This document shows, one piece after another, positions 17,854-27,810 of a stretch of DNA of 64,000 nt. Positions within the stretch are counted from its first letter, which is position 1; every line of letters begins with the position of its first letter. The translations under genes were made by a program, and so were the position numbers. The notes under the pieces are model-generated. The model was not told the DNA's origin. It saw only the letters and a program-made list of their open reading frames with translations, and did not search any database. The stretch is from Candidatus Binatota bacterium (lineage in GTDB: Bacteria; Desulfobacterota; Binatia; UBA1149). The stretch spans positions 34,514 to 98,513 of the forward strand of contig DUBO01000025.1 of assembly GCA_012960245.1 (NCBI GenBank), read 5' to 3'.

Positions 17854-18165
17854 ATGGCTAATGAAGAAACGCATAGAGAACAGGGTAGCGAGAGCGGGCA
17901 GACCACCGGCATCGCCATGGCGATGACCTACAGCGCTTACCGCGAGATGGAGATGGTGCCGGCCTCCATAGCCGACACCCTGAGCACGGCGATACTTTCG
18001 TTGGCCGATGACCCCAGGCCCGACGGAGTCGTAAGGCTCGATGACAACCGGGGCTGCTATTACCTCCCGGTCAATGGCTGGTACGTGCTGTATCACCTGA
18101 GCCTTGACCAGGATTCGCTGACCGTACTCGGGGTGCTCGACGGCCCCTATCACACTGTCCACTGA
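17854..18165 (+). CDS. RelE/ParE-fold small protein lacking the usual catalytic/basic residues
   Basis: 103 residues from ATG 17854, fixed by CGGAG eight bases upstream. Residues 26-100 follow the RelE/ParE pattern: a helical pair (AYREMEMVPASIADTLSTAI), LADDPRPDG, then strands RGCYYLPVNGWYVLYHL and DSLTVLGVLDGPYHTVH. Family toxins read roughly 'YRIRVGDYRVLY' and 'GHRREVY'; here every one of those arginines is replaced. It is therefore probably not an active mRNA-cleaving toxin. No antitoxin-like gene precedes it; a hairpin leader does, and a small unknown gene follows. The fold assignment is my reading of the pattern. Confidence 0.65.
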   Translation: MANEETHREQGSESGQTTGIAMAMTYSAYREMEMVPASIADTLSTAILSLADDPRPDGVVRLDDNRGCYYLPVNGWYVLYHLSLDQDSLTVLGVLDGPYHTVH

Positions 18166-18192
18166 CGCCCGACGGCGGCAGGCGTACCGGTA

Positions 18193-18224
18193 GCGGTGCC
18201 GGTGATTGGACCGGCCGGCACCGC
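18193..18224 (+). promoter_or_regulatory. GC-rich hairpin (GCGGTGCCGG / CCGGCACCGC) between two small genes
   Basis: Perfect ten-base arms with a 12-base loop, in the 122-base gap after the RelE-like gene. No U-tract follows, so it may be an attenuator or RNA-processing or stability element rather than a full terminator. Confidence 0.5.
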
Positions 18225-18287
18225 CTTACCGTGGCGATCAGTAACTGCATCTATCACGACAACGGAAACAGAGGGAGAGGAAGGACG

Positions 18288-18545
18288 ATGAGGGTGAAAG
18301 AAAAAACAGATGCGCGACTCGAAGCATGGCTCGAATACCAGGGAGAGGGCCGGGGCAGGGCTGTCATAGCCGGGCCCGCCGGTGCCTACCTGCTGCAGAA
18401 CCTCAGGCTGGCGGCCGCCCACGGGGTGGGCAGCGTTCGCGTCAACCTTTACAACGACCTTGACGGCAGCGCGCGCAAAAGCGTATCTGCCTGTCTCGAA
18501 AAAATAGCCAGTCGCGGAGTCAGGGTCAGCTTGAACAGGCGCTGA
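18288..18545 (+). CDS. Small protein of unknown function (85 aa)
   Basis: ATG 18288 is preceded by an excellent ribosome-binding site (GAGGAAGGA), which decides the start over an upstream in-frame codon. The sequence is basic, with no signal peptide or membrane segment. A charged N-terminal helix (KEKTDARLEAWLEYQ) leads into GRAVIAGPAGAYLLQNLRLA, GSVRVNLYNDLDGS and a C-terminal helix and strand ending [10 protein letters not shown], which suggests a small alpha/beta fold. I recognise no family. It sits 122 bases after the RelE-like gene with a hairpin between, and its 3' end overlaps convergent thiE by 20 bases. Confidence 0.7.
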   Translation: MRVKEKTDARLEAWLEYQGEGRGRAVIAGPAGAYLLQNLRLAAAHGVGSVRVNLYNDLDGSARKSVSACLEKIASRGVRVSLNRR

Positions 18546-19206
18546 GGGCGTCCAGCAAGCGGGTGGTTTCCAGTCCTGGATCGGGGGCCGACATTACCGC
18601 CCCGATTACCGACACGCCCGCGCAGCCTGTGGCCATGACGCTTTCGACACAAGCGCTCACGATTCCTCCCACAGCGATAACTTTTACGGCCCCGGCCGAT
18701 TCCACCACCCGCTCCAGGGCTTCTATGCCCTGGGGCGGGCCATATTTTTTCTTCGATCCGGTGGCGTACACCGGGCCGAACTGCAGGTAGTCAACCACGC
18801 CCTGCTTGGCCGCCAGCCGGGCTTCTTCGACCGAATGAATCGACAGTCCCAGCATTGCGTGTTCACCCAGCAGGCGCCTCGCGTCGCGGGCATCAAGGCC
18901 GCTCGAGGGCAGGTGTGCGCCGTCGGCCCCGGCGGCCAGCGCCAGGTCGAGTCGTTCGTTTACCAGCAACAGCGCGCCAGCACGGCGGGTGATGGCACGA
19001 AGTTCCAGTGCCAGCTTGAGCAGCGGTCCACCGGGCAGCTGTCGTTGGCGCAGCTGGACCGCGCGGCAGCCGGCCTCGCAGGCCGCCTCGACCCGCTCAA
19101 GCAACTGCTCGTTGGCCAGGGCGTCGTCGGTGATGACGAACAGCGGCGGGCGTGGAAAGGACGGCGTCCGAGGCTCCTGCCGCGGCAATATCTTTTCAGC
19201 CGACAA
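18526..19206 (-). CDS. thiE: Thiamine-phosphate synthase, ThiE/TenI family
   Basis: 226-residue TIM-barrel protein that would join the thiazole and pyrimidine moieties into thiamine phosphate. Supported by FVITDD near the start, [34 protein letters not shown], and [20 protein letters not shown]. The segment after 'GAHL' is PSSGLD instead of the usual G-Q-x-D, and 'LSIHSVEEA' follows, so a TenI-like variant is possible. The apparent start is TTG 19206, overlapping the end of thiG by 11 bases. Third gene of thiS-thiG-thiE, the order in which transcription would run. Confidence 0.85.
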   Translation of the reverse strand: MSAEKILPRQEPRTPSFPRPPLFVITDDALANEQLLERVEAACEAGCRAVQLRQRQLPGGPLLKLALELRAITRRAGALLLVNERLDLALAAGADGAHLPSSGLDARDARRLLGEHAMLGLSIHSVEEARLAAKQGVVDYLQFGPVYATGSKKKYGPPQGIEALERVVESAGAVKVIAVGGIVSACVESVMATGCAGVSVIGAVMSAPDPGLETTRLLDALSACSS

Positions 19207-20008
19207 GGCCTGTTACGGGTGACGAGGCCGTGGCGTATTTTTTCATCGCTATGCGTCCCGCCATCCAGGCCTTGCGCCCGGCCTCCACGCCCAGCTTCAT
19301 GGCCTCGGCCATGAGCACCGGGTTATCGGCGCCGGCTATGGCGGTGTTCATCAGCACCGCGTCGCAGCCCAGTTCCATCACCCGTGCGGCGTCCGAAGCG
19401 GTGCCCACGCCGGCGTCAACGATCACCGGTACGCCCGAGTGTTCGCGGATGATCGAAATGTTCCAGGGGTTGCGTATGCCCAGGCCCGAACCGATGGGCG
19501 CGGCCAGGGGCATGACGGCCGGGCAGCCGATGTCTTCGAGCCGTTGGCAGGCCACGGGGTCGTCGGTTACGTAGGGCAGCACGTCGAAGCCTTCATCGAC
19601 GAGAATTTTTGCCGCCTCCAGTGTCGCCGCTACGTCGGGGAACAGCGTGCGCTCGTCGCCGATGACCTCCAGCTTGACCAGTTTTCCGACACCCGCTTCG
19701 CGCGCCAGCCTGCAGGTGCGAACGGCCTCGTCGGCGGTGTAGCAGCCGGCCGTGTTGGGAAGTATCGTGTAGTGCTCGGGGTCGAGATAGTCGAGCAGGT
19801 TTTCTTCGTCAGCGTTGGTGATGTTCACGCGTCTTAGCGCGACCGTGACGATTTCTGCGCCCGACGCCTCGACAGCTATCCTCGTCTGCTCAAAGTCGAC
19901 GTACTTGCCGGTGCCCACGATGAGCCGGCTTTTGTAGCGCCGGCCGGCCAGCTCAAAATAGTCGCCAGTTGTTGTTTTGCCATCAGCCACCGCTTCGTTG
20001 TCAGCCAC
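19196..20008 (-). CDS. thiG: Thiazole synthase
   Basis: 270-residue ThiG, which builds the thiazole phosphate ring from deoxyxylulose phosphate, glycine imine and ThiS thiocarboxylate. Signatures: [37 protein letters not shown], the Schiff-base lysine region LVKLEVIGD, and [24 protein letters not shown] start at 20008; an N-terminal stretch of about 15 residues precedes the conserved core. Five bases separate it from the upstream thiS stop, consistent with one operon. Confidence 0.95.
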   Translation of the reverse strand: MADNEAVADGKTTTGDYFELAGRRYKSRLIVGTGKYVDFEQTRIAVEASGAEIVTVALRRVNITNADEENLLDYLDPEHYTILPNTAGCYTADEAVRTCRLAREAGVGKLVKLEVIGDERTLFPDVAATLEAAKILVDEGFDVLPYVTDDPVACQRLEDIGCPAVMPLAAPIGSGLGIRNPWNISIIREHSGVPVIVDAGVGTASDAARVMELGCDAVLMNTAIAGADNPVLMAEAMKLGVEAGRKAWMAGRIAMKKYATASSPVTGLVG

Positions 20009-20013
20009 CGTAC

Positions 20014-20244
20014 TCAGCCTCCACCCACAAAGTTGACGATTTCAACCTGGTCGCCCGCCGCCAGCCCGGTACGTTCCCAGTCTTCGCTGCTGATGATGTT
20101 GCGGTTGAGCTCGACCGCGCAGCGCTTGCCCGCCAGGCCCAGCCGTTTGATCAGGGCAGCCACGCTGCAGCCGTCGGGCACGCTGGAGGCTTCGCCGTTG
20201 ATGGTCAGCTGTGTCGTCTCTTCGGGCATAGTCTCTTCGGGCAT
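20014..20244 (-). CDS. thiS: Sulfur carrier protein
   Basis: A 76-residue ubiquitin-like ThiS, the thiocarboxylate sulfur carrier for thiazole formation. It has the ITNGE-like LTINGEA start, [13 protein letters not shown] in the middle and the C-terminal [10 protein letters not shown]. The tail has three glycines where two are usual, still exposing the Gly-Gly needed for adenylation. Two ATGs 15 bases apart (20244 and 20229) arise from a duplicated MPEET unit, so the start is ambiguous by five residues. The activating ThiF is not in the window. Confidence 0.9.
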   Translation of the reverse strand: MPEETMPEETTQLTINGEASSVPDGCSVAALIKRLGLAGKRCAVELNRNIISSEDWERTGLAAGDQVEIVNFVGGG

Positions 20245-20263
20245 GTCTCTTCGGTATATCGCG

Positions 20264-20288
20264 TATCGGGGTCCAACTGACCCCGATA
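20264..20288. repeat. REP-like perfect hairpin (TATCGGGGTC-5-GACCCCGATA)
   Basis: Ten-base perfect arms with a CAACT loop, in the gap between divergent thiS and alr. The GGGGTC...GACCCC core is like palindromes found dispersed in many Gram-negative genomes. It could also act as an operator for either gene. No second copy was noticed in the window. Confidence 0.6.
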
Positions 20289-20332
20289 GCCGCGGCCCGC
20301 CTTCTTTACAAGTCAGGCCCTGCTTGGTACTG

Positions 20333-21511
20333 GTGACCGTGGCGCGTTCGTCGCAGGTTGGCAAAGCCCCGTCTGTGGGTACTTCGGATTCAGGGTCCGG
20401 GCTGCAGCAAGCGCGCGCCACCATCAATCTCACCGCCCTCAGGCACAACTACCGGCAGGTGCTCGGCCTGCTGTCGGGATCCGACACCACCGTCATAGCC
20501 ATGGTCAAGGCCAACGCCTATGGGCACGGCGCCGCCAGGGTCACCCGCGCGCTGGTAGACGAGGGATGCACGACTTTCGGCGTGGCCACGCTCGAAGAGG
20601 CTCGCGAGCTGATCGAAGAATCGGCCTGCGCGGCTGAGCAGATAATCGTCTTCGGCGGGGTGTTGCCTGGTTCTGCGGCTGCGGCCGTTGCGCTGGGTGT
20701 GCAGGTGGCCGCCCACAGCGAGGCCACCGTACAGGCACTGGCGCGCGAGGCCACTGCTGTCGGCCGCGAGGTAGCCGTGCACATCAAGGTCGACACCGGC
20801 ATGCACCGTCTCGGGGTCGAGCCCGAGCAGGCCGGCCGCTTCGCCCGCCTGCTGGCTGATACCGAGGGCACGCGCCCGGTGGCCCTGTGCTCGCATTTTG
20901 CCCAGGCCGAGTCAGTGATCGGCAGTGTAACCGAGGGCCAACTGGAGGCCCTGCTGCTGGCCGACCGGCTCGTGCGCGACGAGGGCATGGAGCTTACCCG
21001 TCACCTGGCCAACAGCGCGGGCGTCATGACGCGCCCGGAGGCCTGGCTCGACCGGGTTCGCCCCGGCATCATGCTCTACGGCCTGTACCCCGACTCGTCG
21101 CTGCTGGGCAAGGTGGAGCTCAAGCCGGTGATGACGCTCGAGGCTCCCGTGTTGCGCGTCGCCGAACTTGGAAGCGGGCAGGGCATAGGCTATGGCCACA
21201 GCTTCCATACCACGAGGCCAAGCCGCGTGGCGACCCTCAGGTGTGGTTACGCGGACGGATATCCCAGGGCCCTGGGCAATCGCGGGCGGGTGCTGCTGGG
21301 CGGAGGGTTGGCGCCGGTCGTGGGCCGTGTATGCATGGATCACACGGTGGTCGATGTAACCGATCTCGGCGAGGTGCGCGAAGGCGACAGCGCGGTGATG
21401 TGGGGCGACAGCCCGTCCACCGAAGACGTGGCCGTGGCGGCAGAAACTATTTCGTATGAGCTGGTGGCGAGGGTGGGAGCCCGGGTAGAGCGTCGCTATA
21501 AGGATGACTGA
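20333..21511 (+). CDS. alr: Alanine racemase
   Basis: PLP enzyme interconverting L- and D-alanine for peptidoglycan. 392 residues from GTG 20333; TTG 20324 and GTG 20339 are alternatives and no strong ribosome-binding site decides. Conserved motifs: MVKANAYGHGA with the PLP lysine, HIKVDTGMHRLG, RPGIMLYG, the catalytic tyrosine region GIGYGHSF, and GRVCMDHTVVDVT. The encoded leader before 'ARATINLTALRHNY' is longer than in most family members. First gene of a long co-directional run into purine and folate genes; its stop overlaps purH by eight bases. Confidence 0.93.
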   Translation: MTVARSSQVGKAPSVGTSDSGSGLQQARATINLTALRHNYRQVLGLLSGSDTTVIAMVKANAYGHGAARVTRALVDEGCTTFGVATLEEARELIEESACAAEQIIVFGGVLPGSAAAAVALGVQVAAHSEATVQALAREATAVGREVAVHIKVDTGMHRLGVEPEQAGRFARLLADTEGTRPVALCSHFAQAESVIGSVTEGQLEALLLADRLVRDEGMELTRHLANSAGVMTRPEAWLDRVRPGIMLYGLYPDSSLLGKVELKPVMTLEAPVLRVAELGSGQGIGYGHSFHTTRPSRVATLRCGYADGYPRALGNRGRVLLGGGLAPVVGRVCMDHTVVDVTDLGEVREGDSAVMWGDSPSTEDVAVAAETISYELVARVGARVERRYKDD

Positions 21512-23138
21512 CATCGACGATGGAGCAGGCAAAGTGCAGGCAGCAGGCGAGCGGGTAGAACAACAGGTGCAAGCGAATATTAACAAGGTGAGCACGGCGC
21601 TGGTAAGCGTGAGCGACAAAACGGGCGTGGTGGAGTTCTGCCGCGGACTTGCCGCCCTGGGCATAAAGATCCTCTCCACGGGCGGCACGGCCCGGGCGCT
21701 GCGCGACGCCGGGCTCGAGGTCGTCGACGTCAGCCAACACACCGGCAGTCCCGAGATTCTCGACGGCCGCGTCAAGACACTGCACCCCCGCGTGCACGGC
21801 GGCATACTGGCGCGCAGGCAGGACCCCTCTCATCGTCAACAGGTCGAGGAAAACGACCTGGAGTATATCGACCTTGTGTGCGTCAACCTCTATCCCTTCG
21901 CCGAGGTTACCGCGCGTGACTGCAGCTTCGAGGAGGCCATAGAGAATATCGACATAGGCGGCCCGTCGATGGTTCGCTCGGCAGCCAAGAATCACGCCGA
22001 CGTTGCCATAGTGGTTGACCCGGACGACTACGACGTCGTCCTGGCCGAGATCGGCGAGACCGGCGGCGTGGCCGACGCCACCAGGCGCAGGTTAGCGACG
22101 ACGGCCTTTCGCGCCACGGCGGCCTATGATGGCATGATCGCCGATTACCTCGGGCGCGACGAGGACGGCGACTTTGGTGAGACCATTCACCAGCAGTGGA
22201 GCCGTGTGCAGGGTCTGCGCTACGGCGAGAACCCACACCAGCGCGCGGCTTTCTATCGCGCTCCCGGGGTGGAAGGCCCCTCGATAGCGACCGCCCGCGT
22301 GCTCCAGGGCAAGGAGTTGTCTTACAACAATATTGTTGATGCTGACGCCGCCCTGCAGTTGGTGAGCGAGTTCGAGCAGCCGGCCTGCATGGTGATAAAG
22401 CACACCAACCCCTGCGGTGCCGCGTTGGCAGGATCAGCAGCCGAGGCGTTCCGGCTGGCCCGTAGCTGCGACCCGGTTTCGATTTTCGGCGGCATCGTGG
22501 CGCTCAACCGCGAGCTCGACGGCGAAACTGCCGAGCTCATGAAGGACGTGTTTCTCGAGATCGTGTTGGCGCCTTCGTTCAGCGATGAGGCCCTGGCCTT
22601 GTACTCGTCCACCAAGAAGCTGGCCAATGTCCGACTGCTCGAGGTGGATTCGGCCCTGACCGGTGGCGAGCAGGCGCTCGACATGAAGAGGGTGCTGGGT
22701 GGATTGCTCGTGCAGACACGAGACCTCGAGCCCTCGCTGGCCGCCGACTGCCGGGTGGTGAGCGCGCGCCAGCCGAGCGCGGCTGAACTCGAGGCCATGG
22801 ATTTTGCCTGGAAGGTCTGCAAGCACGCCAAGTCGAATACCATTGTGCTGGCCCACGGCGATCACGTGGCCGGCGTGGGAGCCGGCCAGATGAGCCGGGT
22901 CGACTCGGCGAGGATAGCCGTGGCGCGGGCAGCCGAGCACGGCCTGGACACCGCGGGTACGGTGGTGGCTTCGGACGCGTTCTTTCCCTTTCCCGATGGC
23001 TTGCAGGTCTGCGCCGATGCCGGCGCGACGGCGGTCATACAGCCGGGAGGAAGCATGCGCGACGACGAGATCATAAAGGCGGCCGACGCCGCCGGCATGG
23101 CGATGGTTCTGACGGGGGTGCGTCATTTTCGCCACTAA
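21504..23138 (+). CDS. purH: Bifunctional AICAR formyltransferase/IMP cyclohydrolase
   Basis: 544 residues; catalyses the last two steps of IMP synthesis. The N-terminal cyclohydrolase has [19 protein letters not shown] and [13 protein letters not shown]. The C-terminal transformylase has [12 protein letters not shown] and [12 protein letters not shown], then [18 protein letters not shown]. The ATG at 21504 overlaps alr; it leaves about 27 non-conserved residues before the core, so a GTG at 21534 or 21588 could be the real start. Followed closely by purD. Confidence 0.95.
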   Translation: MTDIDDGAGKVQAAGERVEQQVQANINKVSTALVSVSDKTGVVEFCRGLAALGIKILSTGGTARALRDAGLEVVDVSQHTGSPEILDGRVKTLHPRVHGGILARRQDPSHRQQVEENDLEYIDLVCVNLYPFAEVTARDCSFEEAIENIDIGGPSMVRSAAKNHADVAIVVDPDDYDVVLAEIGETGGVADATRRRLATTAFRATAAYDGMIADYLGRDEDGDFGETIHQQWSRVQGLRYGENPHQRAAFYRAPGVEGPSIATARVLQGKELSYNNIVDADAALQLVSEFEQPACMVIKHTNPCGAALAGSAAEAFRLARSCDPVSIFGGIVALNRELDGETAELMKDVFLEIVLAPSFSDEALALYSSTKKLANVRLLEVDSALTGGEQALDMKRVLGGLLVQTRDLEPSLAADCRVVSARQPSAAELEAMDFAWKVCKHAKSNTIVLAHGDHVAGVGAGQMSRVDSARIAVARAAEHGLDTAGTVVASDAFFPFPDGLQVCADAGATAVIQPGGSMRDDEIIKAADAAGMAMVLTGVRHFRH

Positions 23139-23171
23139 CCCCGAAGTAGTGAACACGGTAGCGGTAACAGC

Positions 23172-24458
23172 ATGAAGGTGATGGTTGTTGGTAGCGGCGG
23201 ACGCGAGCACGCGCTGGCCTGGAAGCTGGCCGGGGAGGACTGCGTTGAGCAGTTGCTGGCCGCACCTGGGTCAGTGGCCATCGCCCAATGCGCCGAGTGC
23301 CTGCCAGTAGCTGCCGACGACGTCGAAGGGCTGGTGTCGGTGGCCCTTGAACGCGGCGTTGACCTCGTGCTGGTCGGCCCCGAACAGCCGCTGGCCGCCG
23401 GGCTGGTTGACCTCGGCCGTGAGCGTGGGCTGAAGGTGTTCGGCCCGGGCCGCGACGGCGCGCAACTGGAATCTTCCAAGGCGTTTACCAAGACCCTGCT
23501 CGACGAGGCCGGCGTTGCCACGGCGCGCTGGGGCGAGTTCACACAGGTGGCTCCCGCGCGGGCTTTCGCCGAGGAGCTGGGCTTGCCGGTGGTCGTCAAG
23601 GCTGACGGACTGGCGGCCGGCAAGGGCGTGGTCATCTGCGAGGACGCCGAGCAGGTCGACGAAGCTCTTGTCTCCATGCTCGAGGGCGGCCGCTTCGGCG
23701 AGGCCGGCGCACGCGTGGTCGTTGAGGAGTTCATGTGCGGCGAGGAGCTGTCGTTCATTGCGCTCACCGACGGGCGCACGGTGCTGCCGCTGGCCACTTC
23801 GCAGGATCACAAGGCCGTGTTCGACGGCGACAAGGGCCCCAACACAGGCGGCATGGGCGCTTACTCGCCCGCGCCAGTCTGCGACCAGGCAATGCAGGCG
23901 CTGCTGTTGTCCGACGTGCTCGAACCCACCGTCGCTGCACTTGCAGCCCGCGGCATAGATTACCGCGGCGTGCTCTACGCCGGCATCATGGTCACCGACG
24001 AGGGACCCAAGGTACTCGAGTACAACGTGCGCTTTGGCGACCCCGAGTGCCAGCCGCTGATGATGCGGATGCGAGGCAGCCTGGCCGAGGCCGCGCTGGC
24101 CTGCGTGGAAGGCACGCTTGAGCGCGTGAGGCTGGACTGGGCCGACGACGCGGCCGCCTGCGTGGTGATGACGGCGCCGGGCTACCCGGGCGAATACAGC
24201 AAGGGAGACGTCATAGAGGGCATCGCCGCAGCCAACGACTTGGACGGCGTCAAGGTGTTCGAGGCCGGTACTTCTCGCGATGACGACGGTCGCGTGGTCA
24301 GTTCAGGCGGCAGGGTACTGGGCGTGACTGCCACCGGCGGCAACATAGCCGCGGCCCTGCACGGGGCCTACTCGGCGGTATCGGCGATCAGCTGGCCGGG
24401 CGCGCATTATCGCCGCGACATCGGTCACAGGGCACTCGACAGCGGGGCGTCCGGATAA
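23172..24458 (+). CDS. purD: Phosphoribosylamine-glycine ligase
   Basis: 428-residue ATP-grasp ligase for the second step of purine synthesis. N-terminal MKVMVVGSGGREHALAWKL, ATP-grasp PVVVKADGLAAGKGVV, the signature GPNTGGMGAYSPAP, and EYNVRFGDPECQPLMMRM near the C-terminal third. Standard length. Lies 33 bases after purH and 39 before purE in the same direction. Confidence 0.96.
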   Translation: MKVMVVGSGGREHALAWKLAGEDCVEQLLAAPGSVAIAQCAECLPVAADDVEGLVSVALERGVDLVLVGPEQPLAAGLVDLGRERGLKVFGPGRDGAQLESSKAFTKTLLDEAGVATARWGEFTQVAPARAFAEELGLPVVVKADGLAAGKGVVICEDAEQVDEALVSMLEGGRFGEAGARVVVEEFMCGEELSFIALTDGRTVLPLATSQDHKAVFDGDKGPNTGGMGAYSPAPVCDQAMQALLLSDVLEPTVAALAARGIDYRGVLYAGIMVTDEGPKVLEYNVRFGDPECQPLMMRMRGSLAEAALACVEGTLERVRLDWADDAAACVVMTAPGYPGEYSKGDVIEGIAAANDLDGVKVFEAGTSRDDDGRVVSSGGRVLGVTATGGNIAAALHGAYSAVSAISWPGAHYRRDIGHRALDSGASG

Positions 24459-24497
24459 GCAGGCGCCGCATAAGCAGGCGACAGGGAGAGATAGTAA

Positions 24498-24998
24498 ATG
24501 GCGAAGTTCAAACCACTGGTGGCAATACTCATGGGCAGCAACAGCGACCGCGAGGTCATGTCGGCTGCGTCCGACGCGTTGACCGAACTGTCGGTAGCCC
24601 ACGAGGTCGTGGTGACCTCGGCTCACCGTTCGCCCGAGCAGACGGCCGACTACGTGCGTGCAGCACCCGGTCGCGGCGTGAAGGTGTTCGTGGTGGGTGC
24701 CGGGCGAGCCGCGCACCTGGCCGGTGCCGTGGCGGCGCACACCACGTTGCCAGTGCTGGGCGTGCCGCTGGAGTCGGGCGCGCTCAAGGGCATGGACGCT
24801 TTGCTGGCCACCGTGCAGATGCCCGCCGGTGTGCCGGTGGGCACGCTGGCCATAGGCGAGGCCGGCGCGCGTAACGCGGGCCTGCTGGCGGCCCAGGTGC
24901 TGGCCTTATCCGACACCGCCCTGGCCGGGCGCTTCAAGCGCTTGCGAAAACGCATGACGGCGGCCGTGCCGGGAGTGGTCGAGCAGGTCGACCCCTGA
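24498..24998 (+). CDS. purE: 5-(carboxyamino)imidazole ribonucleotide mutase
   Basis: 166 residues, preceded by a clear GGGAGAGA ribosome-binding site. PurE signatures: [50 protein letters not shown], and [24 protein letters not shown]. It moves the carboxyl group of N5-CAIR to C4, working with PurK, which is not in this window. Part of the alr-purH-purD-purE run. Confidence 0.95.
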   Translation: MAKFKPLVAILMGSNSDREVMSAASDALTELSVAHEVVVTSAHRSPEQTADYVRAAPGRGVKVFVVGAGRAAHLAGAVAAHTTLPVLGVPLESGALKGMDALLATVQMPAGVPVGTLAIGEAGARNAGLLAAQVLALSDTALAGRFKRLRKRMTAAVPGVVEQVDP

Positions 24999-25029
24999 GG
25001 GGCTTGCCGGCGACCTCGTCGAACTGTTG

Positions 25030-25671
25030 ATGGATTCTACGCCGACGATGGCCGAGCAGGCCGAACAGCTTGAGGCGGCCGTGCTGCGCGCCGCCGATGT
25101 AATCAGGGCCGGTGGCCTGGTGGTGTATCCGACCGAAACTATTTACGCCCTGGGCGCCGACGCTGGCAACGCAGAGGCCGTGCAGCGCTTGCTGGCCGCC
25201 AAGGGCAGGGACGATGGGCGTGGTATGTCGGCGCTGGTTGCCGATCTCGGGCAGGCGCGCGCCCTGCTGGACACTAATCCCGGCCCCGAGGCGGTGGAAC
25301 TCGCGCGGCGCTGGTGGCCCGGGCCCCTGACGCTGGTGTTACCCGCCGCTGCCGGTCTTTCCCGCGGGCTGGTAGGAGAGTCCGGAGGCGTGGGCCTGAG
25401 GTGCAGCAGCGACCCGGTGGCGGCCGCCCTGCTCAAGGCCGCGGGTGTGCCCCTGACCGCTACCTCGGCCAATCCCTCGTCGCTGGAGCCTGCGCGCAGT
25501 GTGCAGACCGCTCGCGAATATTTCGGTGACAGCGTGGCCTGTTATGTTGACGACGGCCCGCGCATGGCCGAGTCTGCAAGCACGGTGGTTGAGTTTTTGG
25601 ATGGTCGGGCCTATCTGCGAAGGAGTGGCTCTGTTGACGTTACGGGCACGATAAACGTGCAAGGTGGGTGA
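25030..25671 (+). CDS. tsaC: L-threonylcarbamoyladenylate synthase (Sua5/YciO/YrdC family)
   Basis: 213 residues; would make threonylcarbamoyl-AMP for the t6A37 modification of ANN-decoding tRNAs. Motifs: [62 protein letters not shown] and [11 protein letters not shown]. Some YrdC-like proteins are not TsaC, so the specific name is a little less sure than the family. ATG 25030 is used (a TTG precedes it directly). The stop overlaps the next gene by four bases (GTGA). Confidence 0.85.
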   Translation: MDSTPTMAEQAEQLEAAVLRAADVIRAGGLVVYPTETIYALGADAGNAEAVQRLLAAKGRDDGRGMSALVADLGQARALLDTNPGPEAVELARRWWPGPLTLVLPAAAGLSRGLVGESGGVGLRCSSDPVAAALLKAAGVPLTATSANPSSLEPARSVQTAREYFGDSVACYVDDGPRMAESASTVVEFLDGRAYLRRSGSVDVTGTINVQGG

Positions 25672-26987
25672 GAGAAGTGGCCAGGTTCAGACCGTTTAAG
25701 GGAATACGTTTTGCGGGTGAAGCCGCGGGCGACATGGACGCGGCGGTCGCCCCGCCCTACGACGTTATCAGTGCGGAGCAGCGCGACGCGTTGTACGACG
25801 CCGGCCGTTGGAACGTCACCCGGCTGATCCTCAACCGAGACGGACACGCCGAGGCGGGCCGCCTGTTCCGGGAGTGGACGGAGCAGGGCAACGTGGCCCC
25901 CGACGCCGAGGATAGCTTTTATCTCTACAGCCAGGAGTTCGAGGTCGAGGGCAGGCTGTTGCGCCGCACGGGCGTGATAGGCGCGCTGGCCCTTGAGCCC
26001 TTTTCACGCGCGGTAGTACTGCCGCACGAGCGCACCTTTTCTCATCACAAGAAAGACCGCCTCGAGCTCACCACCGAGGTACGGGCCAATCTCAGCCCTA
26101 TTTTCGGTCTCTACTCCAACCCCGATTTCAAGCCCGAGCCTCCATCGGGCTGGGACAGCCCGGCAGACATCGACGTTGAGCACCAGGGCGTGCGTCATCG
26201 CATGTGGGTGGTTGCCGACCAGGAGGCGGCCGAATCGGTTCAGGCGGCGCTGGCCGGTCGCCAGGTATACATAGCCGACGGCCATCATCGCTACGCGACC
26301 GCTCTCAACTATTACGCCCAGCTCAACGACGGGGCTGACCCTCCCTCGGCGGACGACGCGCCGGGTGACTCCGAGCAGCCGGACGCGCACGTGATGGCTT
26401 TCCTGGCCACCTTCGAGGATCCGGGCATGGTCATACTGCCCACCCACCGCGAGCTGGTCAGCAGCGGTGGCGCCGATCACGGCAGGTTTGAAGAATCGTT
26501 GTCTTCTGGCTTCGAGCTGCAGCGCTTTGAGCGTACGCCAGACGGAAGGGGAGAACTGCTGGCCGCGCTCGAGCAGGCCGGTGCCGCGGTCAACGCCTTC
26601 GGCGTGGCCTTGAAAGACCTCGATCACTACTTGCTGGTGAGCAGGCCAGCCGTGGCCGAGGCGGGTTCGCCGCTGGCCGCGCTCGACGTAAGCGCGCTGC
26701 ACGGCGCGGTGCTGGCAGAGGCGCTGCAGGCGGCGGGCGGAAGTGGCCCGCCGGAAATAACCTACACAGTGGATGCAGCGTCGTTGCTCGACAGGGTGGA
26801 CGCGGGTGAGCTCGAGGGAGGGTTTCTTCTCAACGCTACGCGCAGCGAGCAGATCGCCGACGTGTGTCTGGCCGGCGAACTCATGCCCGAAAAGTCGACG
26901 TATTTTTATCCCAAGCTACTCACCGGCCTGGTCTTCCATTCGCTGGAGGCCATGAGCGGCGAGCAAAAACACCGCGCGAACGGCTGA
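25668..26987 (+). CDS. DUF1015 family protein
   Basis: 439 residues of the DUF1015 family, shown by FRPFKGIRF and VAPPYDVIS near the N-terminus, [31 protein letters not shown] and the [15 protein letters not shown] motif with paired histidines. The family is widespread in bacteria with no settled function that I know of; the conserved His/Asp sites suggest an enzyme. GTG start overlaps the tsaC stop; thyA starts 11 bases after its end, so it is embedded in the nucleotide-synthesis operon. Confidence 0.85.
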   Translation: MREVARFRPFKGIRFAGEAAGDMDAAVAPPYDVISAEQRDALYDAGRWNVTRLILNRDGHAEAGRLFREWTEQGNVAPDAEDSFYLYSQEFEVEGRLLRRTGVIGALALEPFSRAVVLPHERTFSHHKKDRLELTTEVRANLSPIFGLYSNPDFKPEPPSGWDSPADIDVEHQGVRHRMWVVADQEAAESVQAALAGRQVYIADGHHRYATALNYYAQLNDGADPPSADDAPGDSEQPDAHVMAFLATFEDPGMVILPTHRELVSSGGADHGRFEESLSSGFELQRFERTPDGRGELLAALEQAGAAVNAFGVALKDLDHYLLVSRPAVAEAGSPLAALDVSALHGAVLAEALQAAGGSGPPEITYTVDAASLLDRVDAGELEGGFLLNATRSEQIADVCLAGELMPEKSTYFYPKLLTGLVFHSLEAMSGEQKHRANG

Positions 26988-26998
26988 GCGGTCCCACC

Positions 26999-27793
<795 letters not shown>

Positions 27794-27810
27794 CTGGTGG
27801 GTCGCGGCCG

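Noticed and set aside
17854-18545. A standard toxin-antitoxin pair
   Set aside because: The RelE-like protein lacks the basic catalytic residues and the downstream 85-residue protein shows no DNA-binding antitoxin pattern.
20245-20332. TPP riboswitch before thiS
   Set aside because: The region is too short and lacks the CTGAGA and ACCTGA-type conserved elements; it contains only the REP-like hairpin.
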